Assembly (NCBI GenBank): GCA_005882215.1
Contig: VBCK01000116.1
Coordinates: 50,678-114,677 of the forward strand
Origin: Betaproteobacteria bacterium
GTDB lineage: Bacteria > Pseudomonadota > Gammaproteobacteria > Burkholderiales > Burkholderiaceae_F
DNA: 64,000 nucleotides
Direction: 5' to 3'
Positions 27,794 to 36,912 of this stretch are shown here, in pieces. Position numbers and translations under genes: made by a program. Each line of letters opens with the position of its first letter. Position 1 is the first letter of the stretch. The notes beneath the pieces are model-generated. The model was not told where the DNA came from and made no database searches. It saw only the letters and a program-made list of their open reading frames with translations.

Positions 27794-29911
27794 CTACATT
27801 CCGAGCCACGTCGAGCGGGAAGAGGCGGCCTTCAGATTGCGATAGCGCGCCAACGCCCACAAGGGAAAGAACTTCGCGTATCCGTGGTAGCGCAGATAGA
27901 ACACGCGCGGAAAGCCGGTCGCCGTGAAGCGGGTCTCGGGCCATAAACCGTCGGCGCCCTGCGTGCGCTGTAGATAACGGATTCCGCGCTCCACCGCCGG
28001 ATCATCGACGCGGCCGGCCGCCATCAGGCCCAGCAGTGCCCAGGCGGTCTGAGAGGCCGTGCTGGACGCGGGCTCGTAGCCGCGGTATTTCAGCCGATAG
28101 CTTTCGCCGTCTTCGCCCCAGCCGAAATCCGGGTTCTGGATCGACTCGAGCCAGTGAACGGCTCGCTGAACTTCCGGCGCATTCTGATCGATGCCCGCTG
28201 CCCCCAGCGCGCACAACGCCGACCAGGTGCCATAAATGTAGTTCATACCCCAGCGGCCGTACCAGCTGCCGTCTGGCTCCTGCGTGCGCCGCAGGAAGCG
28301 CAGCGCGCGCCGTAGCGCCCGAGCGCGGCCGGCAGCCGGCTCCAGCTGTGCCAGCAGCGACACGCAGCGCGCGGTCACATCCGCGGTGGGCGGGTCGAGC
28401 AGCGCGCCGTGGTCCGAGAACGGTATGTGGTTCAGATATTCGCAATCGTTGTCGGCGTCGAAGGCGCCGAATCCGCCGTCGCGGCTCTGCATCCCGAGCA
28501 CCCATTCAACACCGCGCGCGATCGCCTGATCGAAGTCGGCGCCATCCGGCAGCCGCGCTTCACGGATCGCGCGGTCCATTGCCATCAGCACCACAGCGGT
28601 GTCGTCGATATCCGGGTAGTGAGGATTGTTGTACTGGAAAGCCCATCCGCCGGGGCGAACGCGCGGGCGGGTCATGGCCCAGTCGCCGACGGTGTCGAGC
28701 ACCTGCCGCGGCTGCAGCCACTGAAGGCCCCGCCCGGCGCGCGTCACGGCCTCGTCGCTCCCCACTTCGAGCAGCGCATGCACCGCCAGCCCGGTGTCCC
28801 AGACCGGCGAAACGCATGGCTGGCAATAGGCCTCGTCGTCCTTGATCAGGAGCAACCGATCGACCGATCGGCGCGCGGCGGCCCGGTCGGGATGGTCTGC
28901 GCGATAACCCAGCGCGTCGAACATCATCACCGAGTTGGCCATGGCCGGAAAGATCGCGCCCAGCCCGTCGACCCCGTTCAACCGCTCGGTCGTGAACTGC
29001 ACCGCCTCCTGAATCGCGCGCTGCCGCAGGCCGGTCGGAAAGTGCGGCTCGATCACCTGCAGCACCCGGTCGATCGCGCGGAATATCTGGCTCCACGGAA
29101 AGCGGTGGTGCTCGCCTTTGGGCCACCGGTGCACCACTTCAGGCGGCGTGCAGAACAGCTCCGGGATGACCACCTGCCGCGGATTGCGGGCCAGCGGCCG
29201 CAGCGCGTTCAGAACGGTCAGCGGCACCAGCACGGTGCGGCCCCAGTACGAGATCTTCGCGATATGAAACGGGAACCAGCGCGGCAGCAGCAGGATCTCC
29301 ACCGGCATCACCGGCACGCTTCGCCAGGGGATGGCCCCGTACAGCGCCAGCAGCGTGCGCGTGAACACGTTGGTGCGGGCCGCCCCGCCGTGCGCGAGGA
29401 TCGCCTCGCGGGCGCGCACCATATGCGGCGCACCCGGATCGTCGCCGATCATCTTCAGTGCGAAATAGGCTTTCACACTGGCCGAGATGTTGAAGCGCCC
29501 GCCTTCGAACAGCGGCCAGCCGCCATTCTCACCCTGTTTGCGGCGCAGATACGCGGCGATCTTGCGCTCGAGCTGAAGGTCGGGCGTTTCGCCCAGCCAG
29601 TGCACCAGCAGCACGTATTCGGCCGGGATCGTCGAGTCCGCTTCCAGTTCGAACACGAAATGCCCATCGGCCCTTTGTTGATCGAGCAAAGCGCGGGTCG
29701 CCTGGTCGATCGCCTGCTGCAGCGATCGGGGTGCGAGTCCGGGCGAAACCAGGCCGGCTTTCGGTTCGGCCAGGTGAGCCGACATATTCAGAACGTTGGA
29801 CCTCGCGGACCGGCGCAGGCCCTCGATCGGAGCCGATGCCCGAATCCGCGTGACGGCGCGCGACAGGCGCACCAGCTTGACCCCGACCTTGCGGACCGCG
29901 TCGTGCGCCAT
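27794..29911 (-). CDS. shc: Squalene-hopene cyclase
   Basis: 705 residues, full length. The catalytic acid motif DIDD is at 434-437, and several QW-type repeats are present (for example QEPDGSWYGRWGMNYIYGTW, QNPDFGWGEDGESY). The enzyme cyclises squalene to hopene at the inner membrane surface. The ATG overlaps the hpnD stop (TGATG). Since hpnC just upstream is damaged, the squalene supply for this enzyme is questionable unless made elsewhere. Confidence 0.97.
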   Translation of the reverse strand: MAHDAVRKVGVKLVRLSRAVTRIRASAPIEGLRRSARSNVLNMSAHLAEPKAGLVSPGLAPRSLQQAIDQATRALLDQQRADGHFVFELEADSTIPAEYVLLVHWLGETPDLQLERKIAAYLRRKQGENGGWPLFEGGRFNISASVKAYFALKMIGDDPGAPHMVRAREAILAHGGAARTNVFTRTLLALYGAIPWRSVPVMPVEILLLPRWFPFHIAKISYWGRTVLVPLTVLNALRPLARNPRQVVIPELFCTPPEVVHRWPKGEHHRFPWSQIFRAIDRVLQVIEPHFPTGLRQRAIQEAVQFTTERLNGVDGLGAIFPAMANSVMMFDALGYRADHPDRAAARRSVDRLLLIKDDEAYCQPCVSPVWDTGLAVHALLEVGSDEAVTRAGRGLQWLQPRQVLDTVGDWAMTRPRVRPGGWAFQYNNPHYPDIDDTAVVLMAMDRAIREARLPDGADFDQAIARGVEWVLGMQSRDGGFGAFDADNDCEYLNHIPFSDHGALLDPPTADVTARCVSLLAQLEPAAGRARALRRALRFLRRTQEPDGSWYGRWGMNYIYGTWSALCALGAAGIDQNAPEVQRAVHWLESIQNPDFGWGEDGESYRLKYRGYEPASSTASQTAWALLGLMAAGRVDDPAVERGIRYLQRTQGADGLWPETRFTATGFPRVFYLRYHGYAKFFPLWALARYRNLKAASSRSTWLGM

Positions 29912-30756
29912 CACAGCACTCCGTGGCGCAACGCGGTCAGCAGCAGGCGGGTCTTGCCCAGGCTCACGCGCCGGCGAGGAGCGGCAAAGCCCCGCTGCTC
30001 GATTCTGTCCAGGATCTCTGAGTAGACCGAGGCCATCAGGCGCGGCGAGCGCACCAGCGCCCGCTGGCACGAATCCATGATCCGTGCGGCCTGCGCGAAG
30101 TGCTCCCGCGCACGCGCCAGCAACGGTGCGCACGCCTGGTGGAGCTTCGGATGCAGCAGAACCGCCCTAGGCTCGGTCTCGCCGATTCCGGCTGCGGCCA
30201 GCGCCTCGTGCGGCAGGTAGAGTCGACCCATCGCGGCGTCCTCGTCCAGGTCGCGCAGGATGTTGGTCAACTGCAGCGCGCGGCCCAGGTGGTGGGCCAG
30301 CGGCTGCGCCTGCGTTTGCGGCACCTCGAACACACGCACCGCGAGTCGACCGACTGCGCTGGCGACGCGGTCGCAGTACAGGTCCAGCATGGCCCAGTCC
30401 GGGGCCCGGATATCGTGTTCAGTATCCATCCACATGCCGTCGATGATAGCGTCGAAGTCCCGCTGTTCGAGGCCGTAGCGGCCGATAACGGCCGCCAGGC
30501 CGAGCAGAGGCGCGGGTGTGTCGCGTCCGTGATACAGGCCAGCGATGTCCTGCCGCCACTGGGCCAGCTCGGCCAGTCGTTCGGCCCGCGGCCCGTTGCG
30601 GTCGGCGATGTCGTCCACAGCGCGGCAAAACGCGTATACGTGGTACATCGCCGTGCGCTGCGCCTCGGGCAGGATGCGCAGTGCTGTATAGAACGAACTG
30701 GTGCTCGCCGCGGATACGGCGGCCGATCGGCCCGGTGCGGCCTGTGGCCGAATCAC
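29911..30756 (-). CDS. hpnD: Presqualene diphosphate synthase
   Basis: 281 residues of the squalene/phytoene synthase family. First Asp-rich motif CRAVDDIADR, second DLDEDAAMGRLYLP; both are intact. HpnD condenses two farnesyl diphosphates to presqualene diphosphate. The start is taken as GTG overlapping the stop of the hpnC remnant (GTGA), which gives the normal N-terminus. Downstream coupling to shc is by a 1-base overlap. Confidence 0.92.
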   Translation of the reverse strand: MIRPQAAPGRSAAVSAASTSSFYTALRILPEAQRTAMYHVYAFCRAVDDIADRNGPRAERLAELAQWRQDIAGLYHGRDTPAPLLGLAAVIGRYGLEQRDFDAIIDGMWMDTEHDIRAPDWAMLDLYCDRVASAVGRLAVRVFEVPQTQAQPLAHHLGRALQLTNILRDLDEDAAMGRLYLPHEALAAAGIGETEPRAVLLHPKLHQACAPLLARAREHFAQAARIMDSCQRALVRSPRLMASVYSEILDRIEQRGFAAPRRRVSLGKTRLLLTALRHGVL

Positions 30757-31357
30757 GCGTCACCCCGATGCGTGATCTGGCCGGGTGCGCTGCGCAGGCG
30801 GCGCAGCAGCTCCGCAATTGCGGCCCCTGCCGCGAGCCGCACAGCCTCGGCGCGACTCAGGTGCACCCGCTCACCGAGCGGATCGCGCTTCAGCAGCCAT
30901 CCGGTCAGCTTGCCGGCTACCGCCACGATCACGGCCGTCTCGATGGCCAGCCGCAGGTCCTTGACCATGATCGGCGGCCCACGGGCATCGCGGAGTAGCG
31001 GCAGTAATGCATCAGCTCGTCCCAGTCCCGATAGCGGTGCTTGGTCACGTCGAGCCGGAACGCGGTCAGCAGATCCAGAGCGTGCTGGGGCGACAACGCG
31101 CGCTCACGCAGTTGCGCGCGCAGCGGCAAGGCGGCCGGATCGCGGTCGGTCCTTCCCAGCAGCGTCGCTTCCAGGCCGTCGAGGAGCTCGAACTTGGCGG
31201 CCGGTTCGAGCCGCGCGTGGTCGGCCACATCGTCGGCGGCTCGCGCGAAGCGGTAGTAGGCGTGGATCGGCGCACGCAGGCCCGGAGCGATCAGGCGCGA
31301 GGCGACCGGAAAGTTTTCGCGGGTCTTGCCGGTGCCGAAGTCTTCGCAGGTTTGCAT
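30753..31357 (-). pseudogene. hpnC: hpnC (hydroxysqualene synthase) with internal deletion and frameshift
   Basis: The N-terminal part is a good HpnC: RENFPVASRLI, YYRFARAADDVADH (first Asp motif) and RYRDWDELMHYCRYSAMPVGR. Right after MPVGR (about 30974) the frame turns to basic nonsense and stops. In another frame, from 30968, comes a typical HpnC C-terminus, KDLRLAIETAVIVAVAGKL and KRDPLGERVHLSRAEA, ending at the hpnD start. The middle of about 100 residues, with the FVLDVHGE region and the second Asp motif, is missing. The product cannot be functional as drawn. The two halves are both conserved, so the loss looks recent, or is an assembly collapse. Confidence 0.85.
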
Positions 31358-31376
31358 CGAGCACGTGCTCCGGACA

Positions 31377-32549
31377 CTAAGTACCATCGGCCGGCAAGGC
31401 ATGCACGCGGCCTTTCCACAAGCCGCCGCGGCCGCGCGCGTGCTGGACCGCGCTGTCGATCGTGAACACGAGGTAGACGGCGGCGATGGCCGGCAACGCC
31501 GGCGCCCACAACGGCCGCAAGCCGTAAAAGCGCAGCGTGGGCCAGAACGCAAACCCCATCAGCATCCAGGTCCCGACCGCAATCCAGCGAGCGAGCCCGG
31601 ATCCGGCCAGCGCGATCAGCGGCGCGGCCAGGTATGCAAGCGCAAGAAGTGCAATCGTTGCCGCCAGCAGCCACGGCGAAAATCGCAGCTGCGCGTATGC
31701 GCTGCGTGCCACCATGCGGCGGATGTCGGCGAAGGCGGGGTACGTACGCAGGCTCTGAACCCGCTCCGTCAGTCCCAGCCAGATCGGACCCTGCCGCTTC
31801 AAGCGGGCCGCCAGTGCGCAGTCGTCGATCAGCGCGTGCCGGATCGACCCGATTCCCCCGGCCCTGGCGAGCGCGGCGCGCCGCACCAGCATGCAGCCTC
31901 CGGCCGCTGCGGCGGTCCTGGTTCCGCGCCGGTTGACCCACTTGAACGGGTACAGCATCTGGAAGAAGAAGATGAACGCCGGCACCAGCGCGCGCTCGGG
32001 CAGGCTGCGACAGCGCAGCTTTGCCATCAGAGAGACCAGCGCCAGCCCACCTGCTTCGGCGCGCCGGACCAGGCCGCGCAGCACATCCGGCGCGTATCCG
32101 ATATCGGCGTCCGTCAGCAGCAGGTAATCGGGCGGCGCGCCCGAAGCCTCGGCACGCGCAACGCCCTGCGTCACGGCCCACAGCTTTCCGGTCCAGCCGG
32201 CCGGCAGGCTCGCCCCTTGCACGATCGTGAGCCGGCCCGTCGCTTCAGCCGCCAGAGCGCGCGCTGCCGCGAGCGTCCCATCGTCGCTGTTATCGTCCAC
32301 TACGATCACTGAAAACGCGCCCGGGTAATCCTGCCGCAGCAACGAGCCCAGCGAGCGCGCAATCAGGTCGGCCTCGTTACGTGCCGGCACTACGGCCACG
32401 ACGGCCGGCCAGCGGGCCGGGTCGGATGCCGGCATGCTGCGGTCGTCCCGTTCGGAACAGCGCCAGAATCGGCCGCGACCGAGCAACAGACCGATCCACG
32501 CGGCCAGCGTCAGCAGCGCTACGACGGTTGCCGGGGAGGCCGCGTTCAT
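31377..32549 (-). CDS. hpnB: Hopanoid-associated glycosyltransferase
   Basis: 390 residues: an N-terminal TM segment, a GT2 domain (VVAVVPARNEADLI, VIVVDDNSDDGT, LLTDADIGY, and RRAALARAGGIGSIRHALIDD) and three or so C-terminal TM segments. HpnB is part of hopanoid operons and is thought to glycosylate hopanoid side chains. The ATG overlaps the hpnA stop (ATGA). Confidence 0.9.
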   Translation of the reverse strand: MNAASPATVVALLTLAAWIGLLLGRGRFWRCSERDDRSMPASDPARWPAVVAVVPARNEADLIARSLGSLLRQDYPGAFSVIVVDDNSDDGTLAAARALAAEATGRLTIVQGASLPAGWTGKLWAVTQGVARAEASGAPPDYLLLTDADIGYAPDVLRGLVRRAEAGGLALVSLMAKLRCRSLPERALVPAFIFFFQMLYPFKWVNRRGTRTAAAAGGCMLVRRAALARAGGIGSIRHALIDDCALAARLKRQGPIWLGLTERVQSLRTYPAFADIRRMVARSAYAQLRFSPWLLAATIALLALAYLAAPLIALAGSGLARWIAVGTWMLMGFAFWPTLRFYGLRPLWAPALPAIAAVYLVFTIDSAVQHARGRGGLWKGRVHALPADGT

Positions 32550-33538
32550 CGAATCAAGCCGGCCTGCCGGAACCAGGCGATCGCGTCCTTCAGCGCCTCG
32601 ATCACGGGACGGGCGGTGTAGCCGAGCTCGGACTGCGCCTTGGCGCTGGTAAAGAACATCCGGTACTTGGCCATTCGCAATCCATCCAGGGTGGCGAAAG
32701 GCTCCCGGCCGGTAAAGCGCGCGATCGCTTCGGAGGCGAACGCGATCGGGTAGATCGCCCGCCGCGGCAGGCGCACGCGCGGTGCCCGGCGGCCGACCAG
32801 GCCGGCGATCATCTCGAGCATTCGCGCCAGTGTCACGTTCTCGCCGCCCAGGATGTAGCGCTGGCCGATGCGCCCGCGCTGCAGCGCCAGAAGATGGCCG
32901 CCCGCGACGTCGTCCACGTGCACCAGGTTCAGCCCGGTGTCCACGAACGCCGGCATACGCCCCGACGCCGCCTCGACGATGATGCGTCCGGTCGGCGTCG
33001 GTCGCACATCGCGCGGACCGATCGGCGTGGAAGGATTCACGATCACGAGCGGTAAGCCCTCGCGGGACGCCATCTGCAGCGCGAGCGACTCGGCAGCGAC
33101 TTTGCTGCGCTTGTAGGCGCCGATGGCGCGGTCCTGCGAAAGCATCTCGCTCTCGTCGGCCGGCACGCCGTCCGGGTTCAGGCGGAGCGTTGCCACGCTG
33201 CTGGTGTACACGATTCGCTCGACCCCGGCGGCCTGGGCCGCGCGCAGCACGATGCGAGTGCCTTCGACATTGTTGTGGACGATTTCGCCCGGATCCGGCG
33301 CCCACAGGCGGTAGTCCGCGGCCACGTGAAAGACGTAACGTGCCTCGGCTACGGCCCGCGCGACCGCGCGCTCGTCGAGCATGTCGCCTTCGGCGACCTG
33401 CAGCCCCTCGACGTCGAGATTGGACCGCGGGCTGGTCCGCCGCACCAGCGCGCGCACGCGGTAGCCGGCCGCGAGCAGCGCCCGCGCGACGGCCGACCCG
33501 ACAAAACCCGACGCACCGGTGACGAATGCCAAATCCAC
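32546..33538 (-). CDS. hpnA: Hopanoid-associated sugar epimerase
   Basis: 330 residues, extended SDR. FVTGASGFVGSAVARALL binds NAD(P), followed by YTSSVATL and the catalytic YKRSK motif. First gene of the hopanoid operon; the following genes all overlap or abut, so one promoter in the AT-richer stretch upstream (33540-33600) probably serves all. Confidence 0.92.
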   Translation of the reverse strand: MDLAFVTGASGFVGSAVARALLAAGYRVRALVRRTSPRSNLDVEGLQVAEGDMLDERAVARAVAEARYVFHVAADYRLWAPDPGEIVHNNVEGTRIVLRAAQAAGVERIVYTSSVATLRLNPDGVPADESEMLSQDRAIGAYKRSKVAAESLALQMASREGLPLVIVNPSTPIGPRDVRPTPTGRIIVEAASGRMPAFVDTGLNLVHVDDVAGGHLLALQRGRIGQRYILGGENVTLARMLEMIAGLVGRRAPRVRLPRRAIYPIAFASEAIARFTGREPFATLDGLRMAKYRMFFTSAKAQSELGYTARPVIEALKDAIAWFRQAGLIR

Positions 33539-33692
33539 GATCTGCTATTCAAAAATGATAGAAGGATTTTCTCGTCATCTCATATACCGAATAGGGCCCG
33601 AAGCTTATCCGAACCCGTCGAGAGACGGAGTGGACGGACCGGCCGAACGCTGCTTGAATGCGTTCGCCACGAGCAGTTGAGAGGTGATTTCC

Positions 33693-34082
33693 ATGCAAGA
33701 GTTCCAGGGTGGGTGCCTGTGCGGTGCGGTTCGATATCGTCTGACCGGCCCGCTGCGCGATGTGATCGCGTGCCACTGCACGCAGTGCCGGCGCCAGACC
33801 GGACACTACTCGGCCGACACCTCGGTGCCGCTCGACGCCTTCCAGCTCGAGCGCGATGCCGCGCTCACCTGGTATCGAAGCTCGGACCAGGCCGAGCGCG
33901 GGTTCTGCCGCGTGTGCGGCTCGGTCTTGTTCTGGAAGCCCACCGCCGGGGCCCGCATCAGCATCAGCGCCGGGACGCTGGACGGCCTAACGGGCCTTTC
34001 GATCGCGGAACACATATTTTGCAAGGACAAGGGCGACTACTACGAGATCTGTGACGGCAAGCCGCAGAAGGCGGAGTGGTGA
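33693..34082 (+). CDS. GFA (glutathione-dependent formaldehyde-activating) family protein
   Basis: 129 residues with the zinc-binding cysteines of the GFA/CENP-V fold: GGCLCGAVRY, ACHCTQCRRQTG and FCRVCGS. Some family members add glutathione to formaldehyde, but most are uncharacterised. In a strain with a complete H4MPT route a detoxifying role is possible and unproven. GAGAGGTGA lies upstream of the ATG; a second in-frame ATG 9 bases earlier also exists. Confidence 0.88.
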   Translation: MQEFQGGCLCGAVRYRLTGPLRDVIACHCTQCRRQTGHYSADTSVPLDAFQLERDAALTWYRSSDQAERGFCRVCGSVLFWKPTAGARISISAGTLDGLTGLSIAEHIFCKDKGDYYEICDGKPQKAEW

Positions 34083-34095
34083 CTGACTTCGCTCG

Positions 34096-34186
34096 ACCTC
34101 ATCCTGGCCTTCTCCCGCGGGGCGGAAGAAGGAACCGTTCGGCTCCCCTCTCCCGCGCGGCGGGAGGGGTCGGGGGTGAGGGTGCC
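34096..34186. repeat. Intergenic palindromic repeat unit
   Basis: Two hairpins between convergent genes, the second from CCCCTCTCCCG with CGGGAGGGG (34145-34169), followed by GGGGGTGAGGGTG. The same CCCTCACCC/CCCCTCTCCC vocabulary recurs at 41110-41200 and 61275-61345. This is a dispersed intergenic palindrome type common in proteobacteria and may serve as a bidirectional terminator here. Confidence 0.6.
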
Positions 34187-34188
34187 GC

Positions 34189-35880
34189 TCAGCCGCGCAC
34201 GGCCAGCCAGGCCGCAGTGATTGCGAGCGTGACCAGCGTGACGGGAACCCCGACGCGCGCGTGCCTGCGCCAGTCGATCTGGATGCCCTGTCGGCGAGCG
34301 GCCGCGACCACGATGATGTTGGCGATCGAACCGACGATCAGCAGGTTGCCCGACAGCGTGCTGGCCAATGCGAGCAACGGCCCGTCGACAGCGGATTTCG
34401 TCATCGGCAGCAGCAGCATCACTGCTGGTACGTTCGACACGATGTTCGACAGCACGAAGGTGACCCCGAACAACGGCGCCGGCGCGCCGAGCGGCACTCC
34501 GGCGCCGGCCAGCCATTGCACGGCCTGCCGTGTCAGCCCGGTATCGGCAAAGGCGCGATTCACGACGAACAGGCCGATGAACAGGATCAGCAGCTCCCAG
34601 TCGACCTGTCCGAGCATCTCGCGCGAATGAAGCTTGCGGCTCATCAGCAGCAGCCCGGCGCCGATCAGCGCTGCCACCTCGCGAGGCCAGGACGTGAACA
34701 GAAAGACCGCCACCAATGCGCCGGCCACCGTCAGGCCTTTGGCGGTCTGCCACCGGTCCAGCGCGGCCCCGGCGGCCGCGGGTCCCCGCGACGGCTCGGA
34801 CTCGGCGCGCCAGCGCCCGCGCGCTTGCGACGCGATCAGCGCCCAGATCGCCACGAGGCCTCCAAGGACCGGGACGCTCGCTTCGAGCAGGTAGCTGCTG
34901 AACGACAGGTTCAGCACCTGGCCGATCAACATGTTCTGGGGATTCCCGATCAGCGTGGCCGCCGAGCCGACGTTGGCGCTGCAGGCGAGCGCGAGCAGAA
35001 AAGGAGTTGGGTCGAGACGGCGGCGCGCGCAGGCGTCGGCCAATGCCGGCGCGACCGCCAGGCACACGACATCGTTGCTGAACACGGCCGACAACAGAGC
35101 GACCGCGCCGATCACGGCTGCGAGCAGCGCCGGCGGCCGAAGCGGCAGTGCCGCCAGTCGCAGCGTGACCCAGTCGTAGAAGCCCCCCAGCCGCATCTGC
35201 GCGGCAATGACCATAAACGAAAACAGCAGCAGCAGCGTCGGCAGGTGCACCGAAAGAGCGGCCTGCTCGGGGGTGAGCGCGCCGATCCCGACGAGCGCGA
35301 TCGCGCCGAGCAGCGCGATCCCCGTGCGGTCCAGTTGCAGCGGTCCGAGGCCGCTGCCGACGCGCGCAAGATTCATCGCGATCACGTTGGCCGGCCAGTG
35401 CTGCGGCCGCTCGAGCAACCTCGGCTCTCCGAGCAGACGTTCGCCCCGATAGTCGACCGACAGCACCGCCGTCGGGCAGGCCGCGAGCAGGCGTTCGGCA
35501 GCGGCTGCCGTCAGGGTTTCGGAGGCGAGCACGGGCGTGCCGCGCTCGGCGACTGGGGAAAGGTCCTGGCCGTCGCGGATCCCGGCGTCGATCCACAGCG
35601 GCAGCTTCGGTGCCACCCGTCGCAACGCGTCGATCGTGGACAGTTGCCACGGCCGCCCCTGCAGCGCATCCAGGTCCGCGACGTACAGGCGGCGGAATGC
35701 GAACAGGCCGAGCAACGCCGGCACCACGTCCTCGATTCGCGCAGAGTCGCAGAGCCGCGACCGAATCGGCCGATAATGCGCGCGATCCCCGAAGCGGGCA
35801 TGCACCACCAGGCCGCCCATCAGGTCGATCACCGGAATGACCTCGTAGGATCCGTCGGCCGCAGCGTCGTGCGCATTCAC
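34189..35880 (-). CDS. In-frame fusion: truncated HisA-like protein joined to truncated ion transporter
   Basis: 563 residues from GTG. Residues 1-180 are a HisA/HisF-like TIM-barrel protein of the kind found in methylotroph H4MPT/methanofuran clusters (YEVIPVIDLMGGLVVHA, LWIDAGIRDG, SVDYRGERLLG). Normal relatives are about 240 residues; the last strands are absent. From 181 on the sequence is an ArsB/NhaD/SLC13-type transporter (LDRTGIALLGAIALVGIG, FSNDVVCLAVAPAL, NPQNMLIGQ, SNVPAVMLLLP) lacking its first 20 or so residues. The change is abrupt at about 35340. I know of no natural fusion of these two, so a deletion joining two adjacent genes in frame is the simplest reading. The GTG start overlaps the divergent mfnD-like start by 12 bp. 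Confidence 0.75.
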   Translation of the reverse strand: MNAHDAAADGSYEVIPVIDLMGGLVVHARFGDRAHYRPIRSRLCDSARIEDVVPALLGLFAFRRLYVADLDALQGRPWQLSTIDALRRVAPKLPLWIDAGIRDGQDLSPVAERGTPVLASETLTAAAAERLLAACPTAVLSVDYRGERLLGEPRLLERPQHWPANVIAMNLARVGSGLGPLQLDRTGIALLGAIALVGIGALTPEQAALSVHLPTLLLLFSFMVIAAQMRLGGFYDWVTLRLAALPLRPPALLAAVIGAVALLSAVFSNDVVCLAVAPALADACARRRLDPTPFLLALACSANVGSAATLIGNPQNMLIGQVLNLSFSSYLLEASVPVLGGLVAIWALIASQARGRWRAESEPSRGPAAAGAALDRWQTAKGLTVAGALVAVFLFTSWPREVAALIGAGLLLMSRKLHSREMLGQVDWELLILFIGLFVVNRAFADTGLTRQAVQWLAGAGVPLGAPAPLFGVTFVLSNIVSNVPAVMLLLPMTKSAVDGPLLALASTLSGNLLIVGSIANIIVVAAARRQGIQIDWRRHARVGVPVTLVTLAITAAWLAVRG

Positions 35881-36912
35881 CTCTTCGAGTTTATCTGCGG
35901 CGGCGGGCTGGCCGGCCGGCCGGTGCCGGCCCATCTTGCGCGCGAGGGCGACCTGATGCTGGCGGCGCTGATCGGGGATCTGCTCGAACTGCCGGGCGTG
36001 CAGGTGTCGTTCGCACGCGATGCTCGGCTGCCGGCACCGGTCCACGCGCGGCTGCACGGGGCCAGGGCGTGCTGGCGCGCGCCGCAGGCCGCGCCCGCTG
36101 AAGCACTCGCACGCGAAATAGCCGCGTCCGACGCAACCTGGCCGATTGCGCCCGAAACCGGCGGTGAGCTGGAGCGCGCCGCGCGCGCGGTGCTGAGCGC
36201 CGGGCGCGTTCTGTTCGGCCCCGACCCGGAAGCCATCTCGCTGGCCGCCAGCAAGTCCGCCACGGCGCAGTGCCTGGCGCGGGCCGGCATCGCCGTCGTG
36301 CCTTGTTTTCGGCCGGGATCGACCTGGCCGCGGATCGAGGGCGCGTGGGTCGTCAAGCCGGATGACGGCGCCGGCTGCCTTGGTATGCGCGTTTTCCGCA
36401 ACCGTGAAGCGGCCGCAACTGCGGCGGCCGCGGTGGGGACAACCACGGCGGGCGGGCAGTGTGCTGAAGTCGTACAAGGCCTGATCGCGCAACCCTGGAT
36501 AGAAGGCGACGCGATGAGCCTTTGCGTGCTGGCTTCGTCCGGCCAGGTCGACGTGCTGTCCGTGAACCGGCAGCAGCTGCGGCTACGCGACGGTGCGGTG
36601 GAGCTCGAGGCGATCGACGTGAACTGCGAGCCGGTCACGGCGCCCTTGACGGCGCTGGCGCAACGGGTCGCGGACACCATTGCGGGCCTGCATGGCTACT
36701 TCGGGATCGACTTCGTGCGGACCGCGGCGGGCCCGGTCGTGATCGAGGTCAATCCGCGCCTGACAAGCTCCTATGCGGGCTTGAAACCCGCGCTCGGACT
36801 GAACGTGGCCCAACGGGTGCTGGCTGCGGCCACCGGCGCATCCCTGCCGTCGTGGCGCGCCCATCGGGGCTTTCCGGTCCGATTGACCTTGAACGGCCAT
36901 GCAAGCGCTTGA
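35869..36912 (+). CDS. mfnD: ATP-grasp ligase, MfnD (tyramine-glutamate ligase)-like
   Basis: 347 residues, ATP-grasp. The N-terminus HLFEFICGGGLAG matches the EYxTGGGL start of this group, WVVKPDDGAGCLGMRVF holds the nucleotide-binding lysine, and VIEVNPRLTSSYAGLK the metal-binding Glu/Asn. In methanofuran synthesis MfnD joins tyramine to glutamate; in methylotrophs a homologue is expected for the methanofuran analogue used by Fhc. GTG start; the next gene overlaps its end by 14 bp. Exact substrate is inferred from context. Confidence 0.72.
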   Translation: MRIHLFEFICGGGLAGRPVPAHLAREGDLMLAALIGDLLELPGVQVSFARDARLPAPVHARLHGARACWRAPQAAPAEALAREIAASDATWPIAPETGGELERAARAVLSAGRVLFGPDPEAISLAASKSATAQCLARAGIAVVPCFRPGSTWPRIEGAWVVKPDDGAGCLGMRVFRNREAAATAAAAVGTTTAGGQCAEVVQGLIAQPWIEGDAMSLCVLASSGQVDVLSVNRQQLRLRDGAVELEAIDVNCEPVTAPLTALAQRVADTIAGLHGYFGIDFVRTAAGPVVIEVNPRLTSSYAGLKPALGLNVAQRVLAAATGASLPSWRAHRGFPVRLTLNGHASA

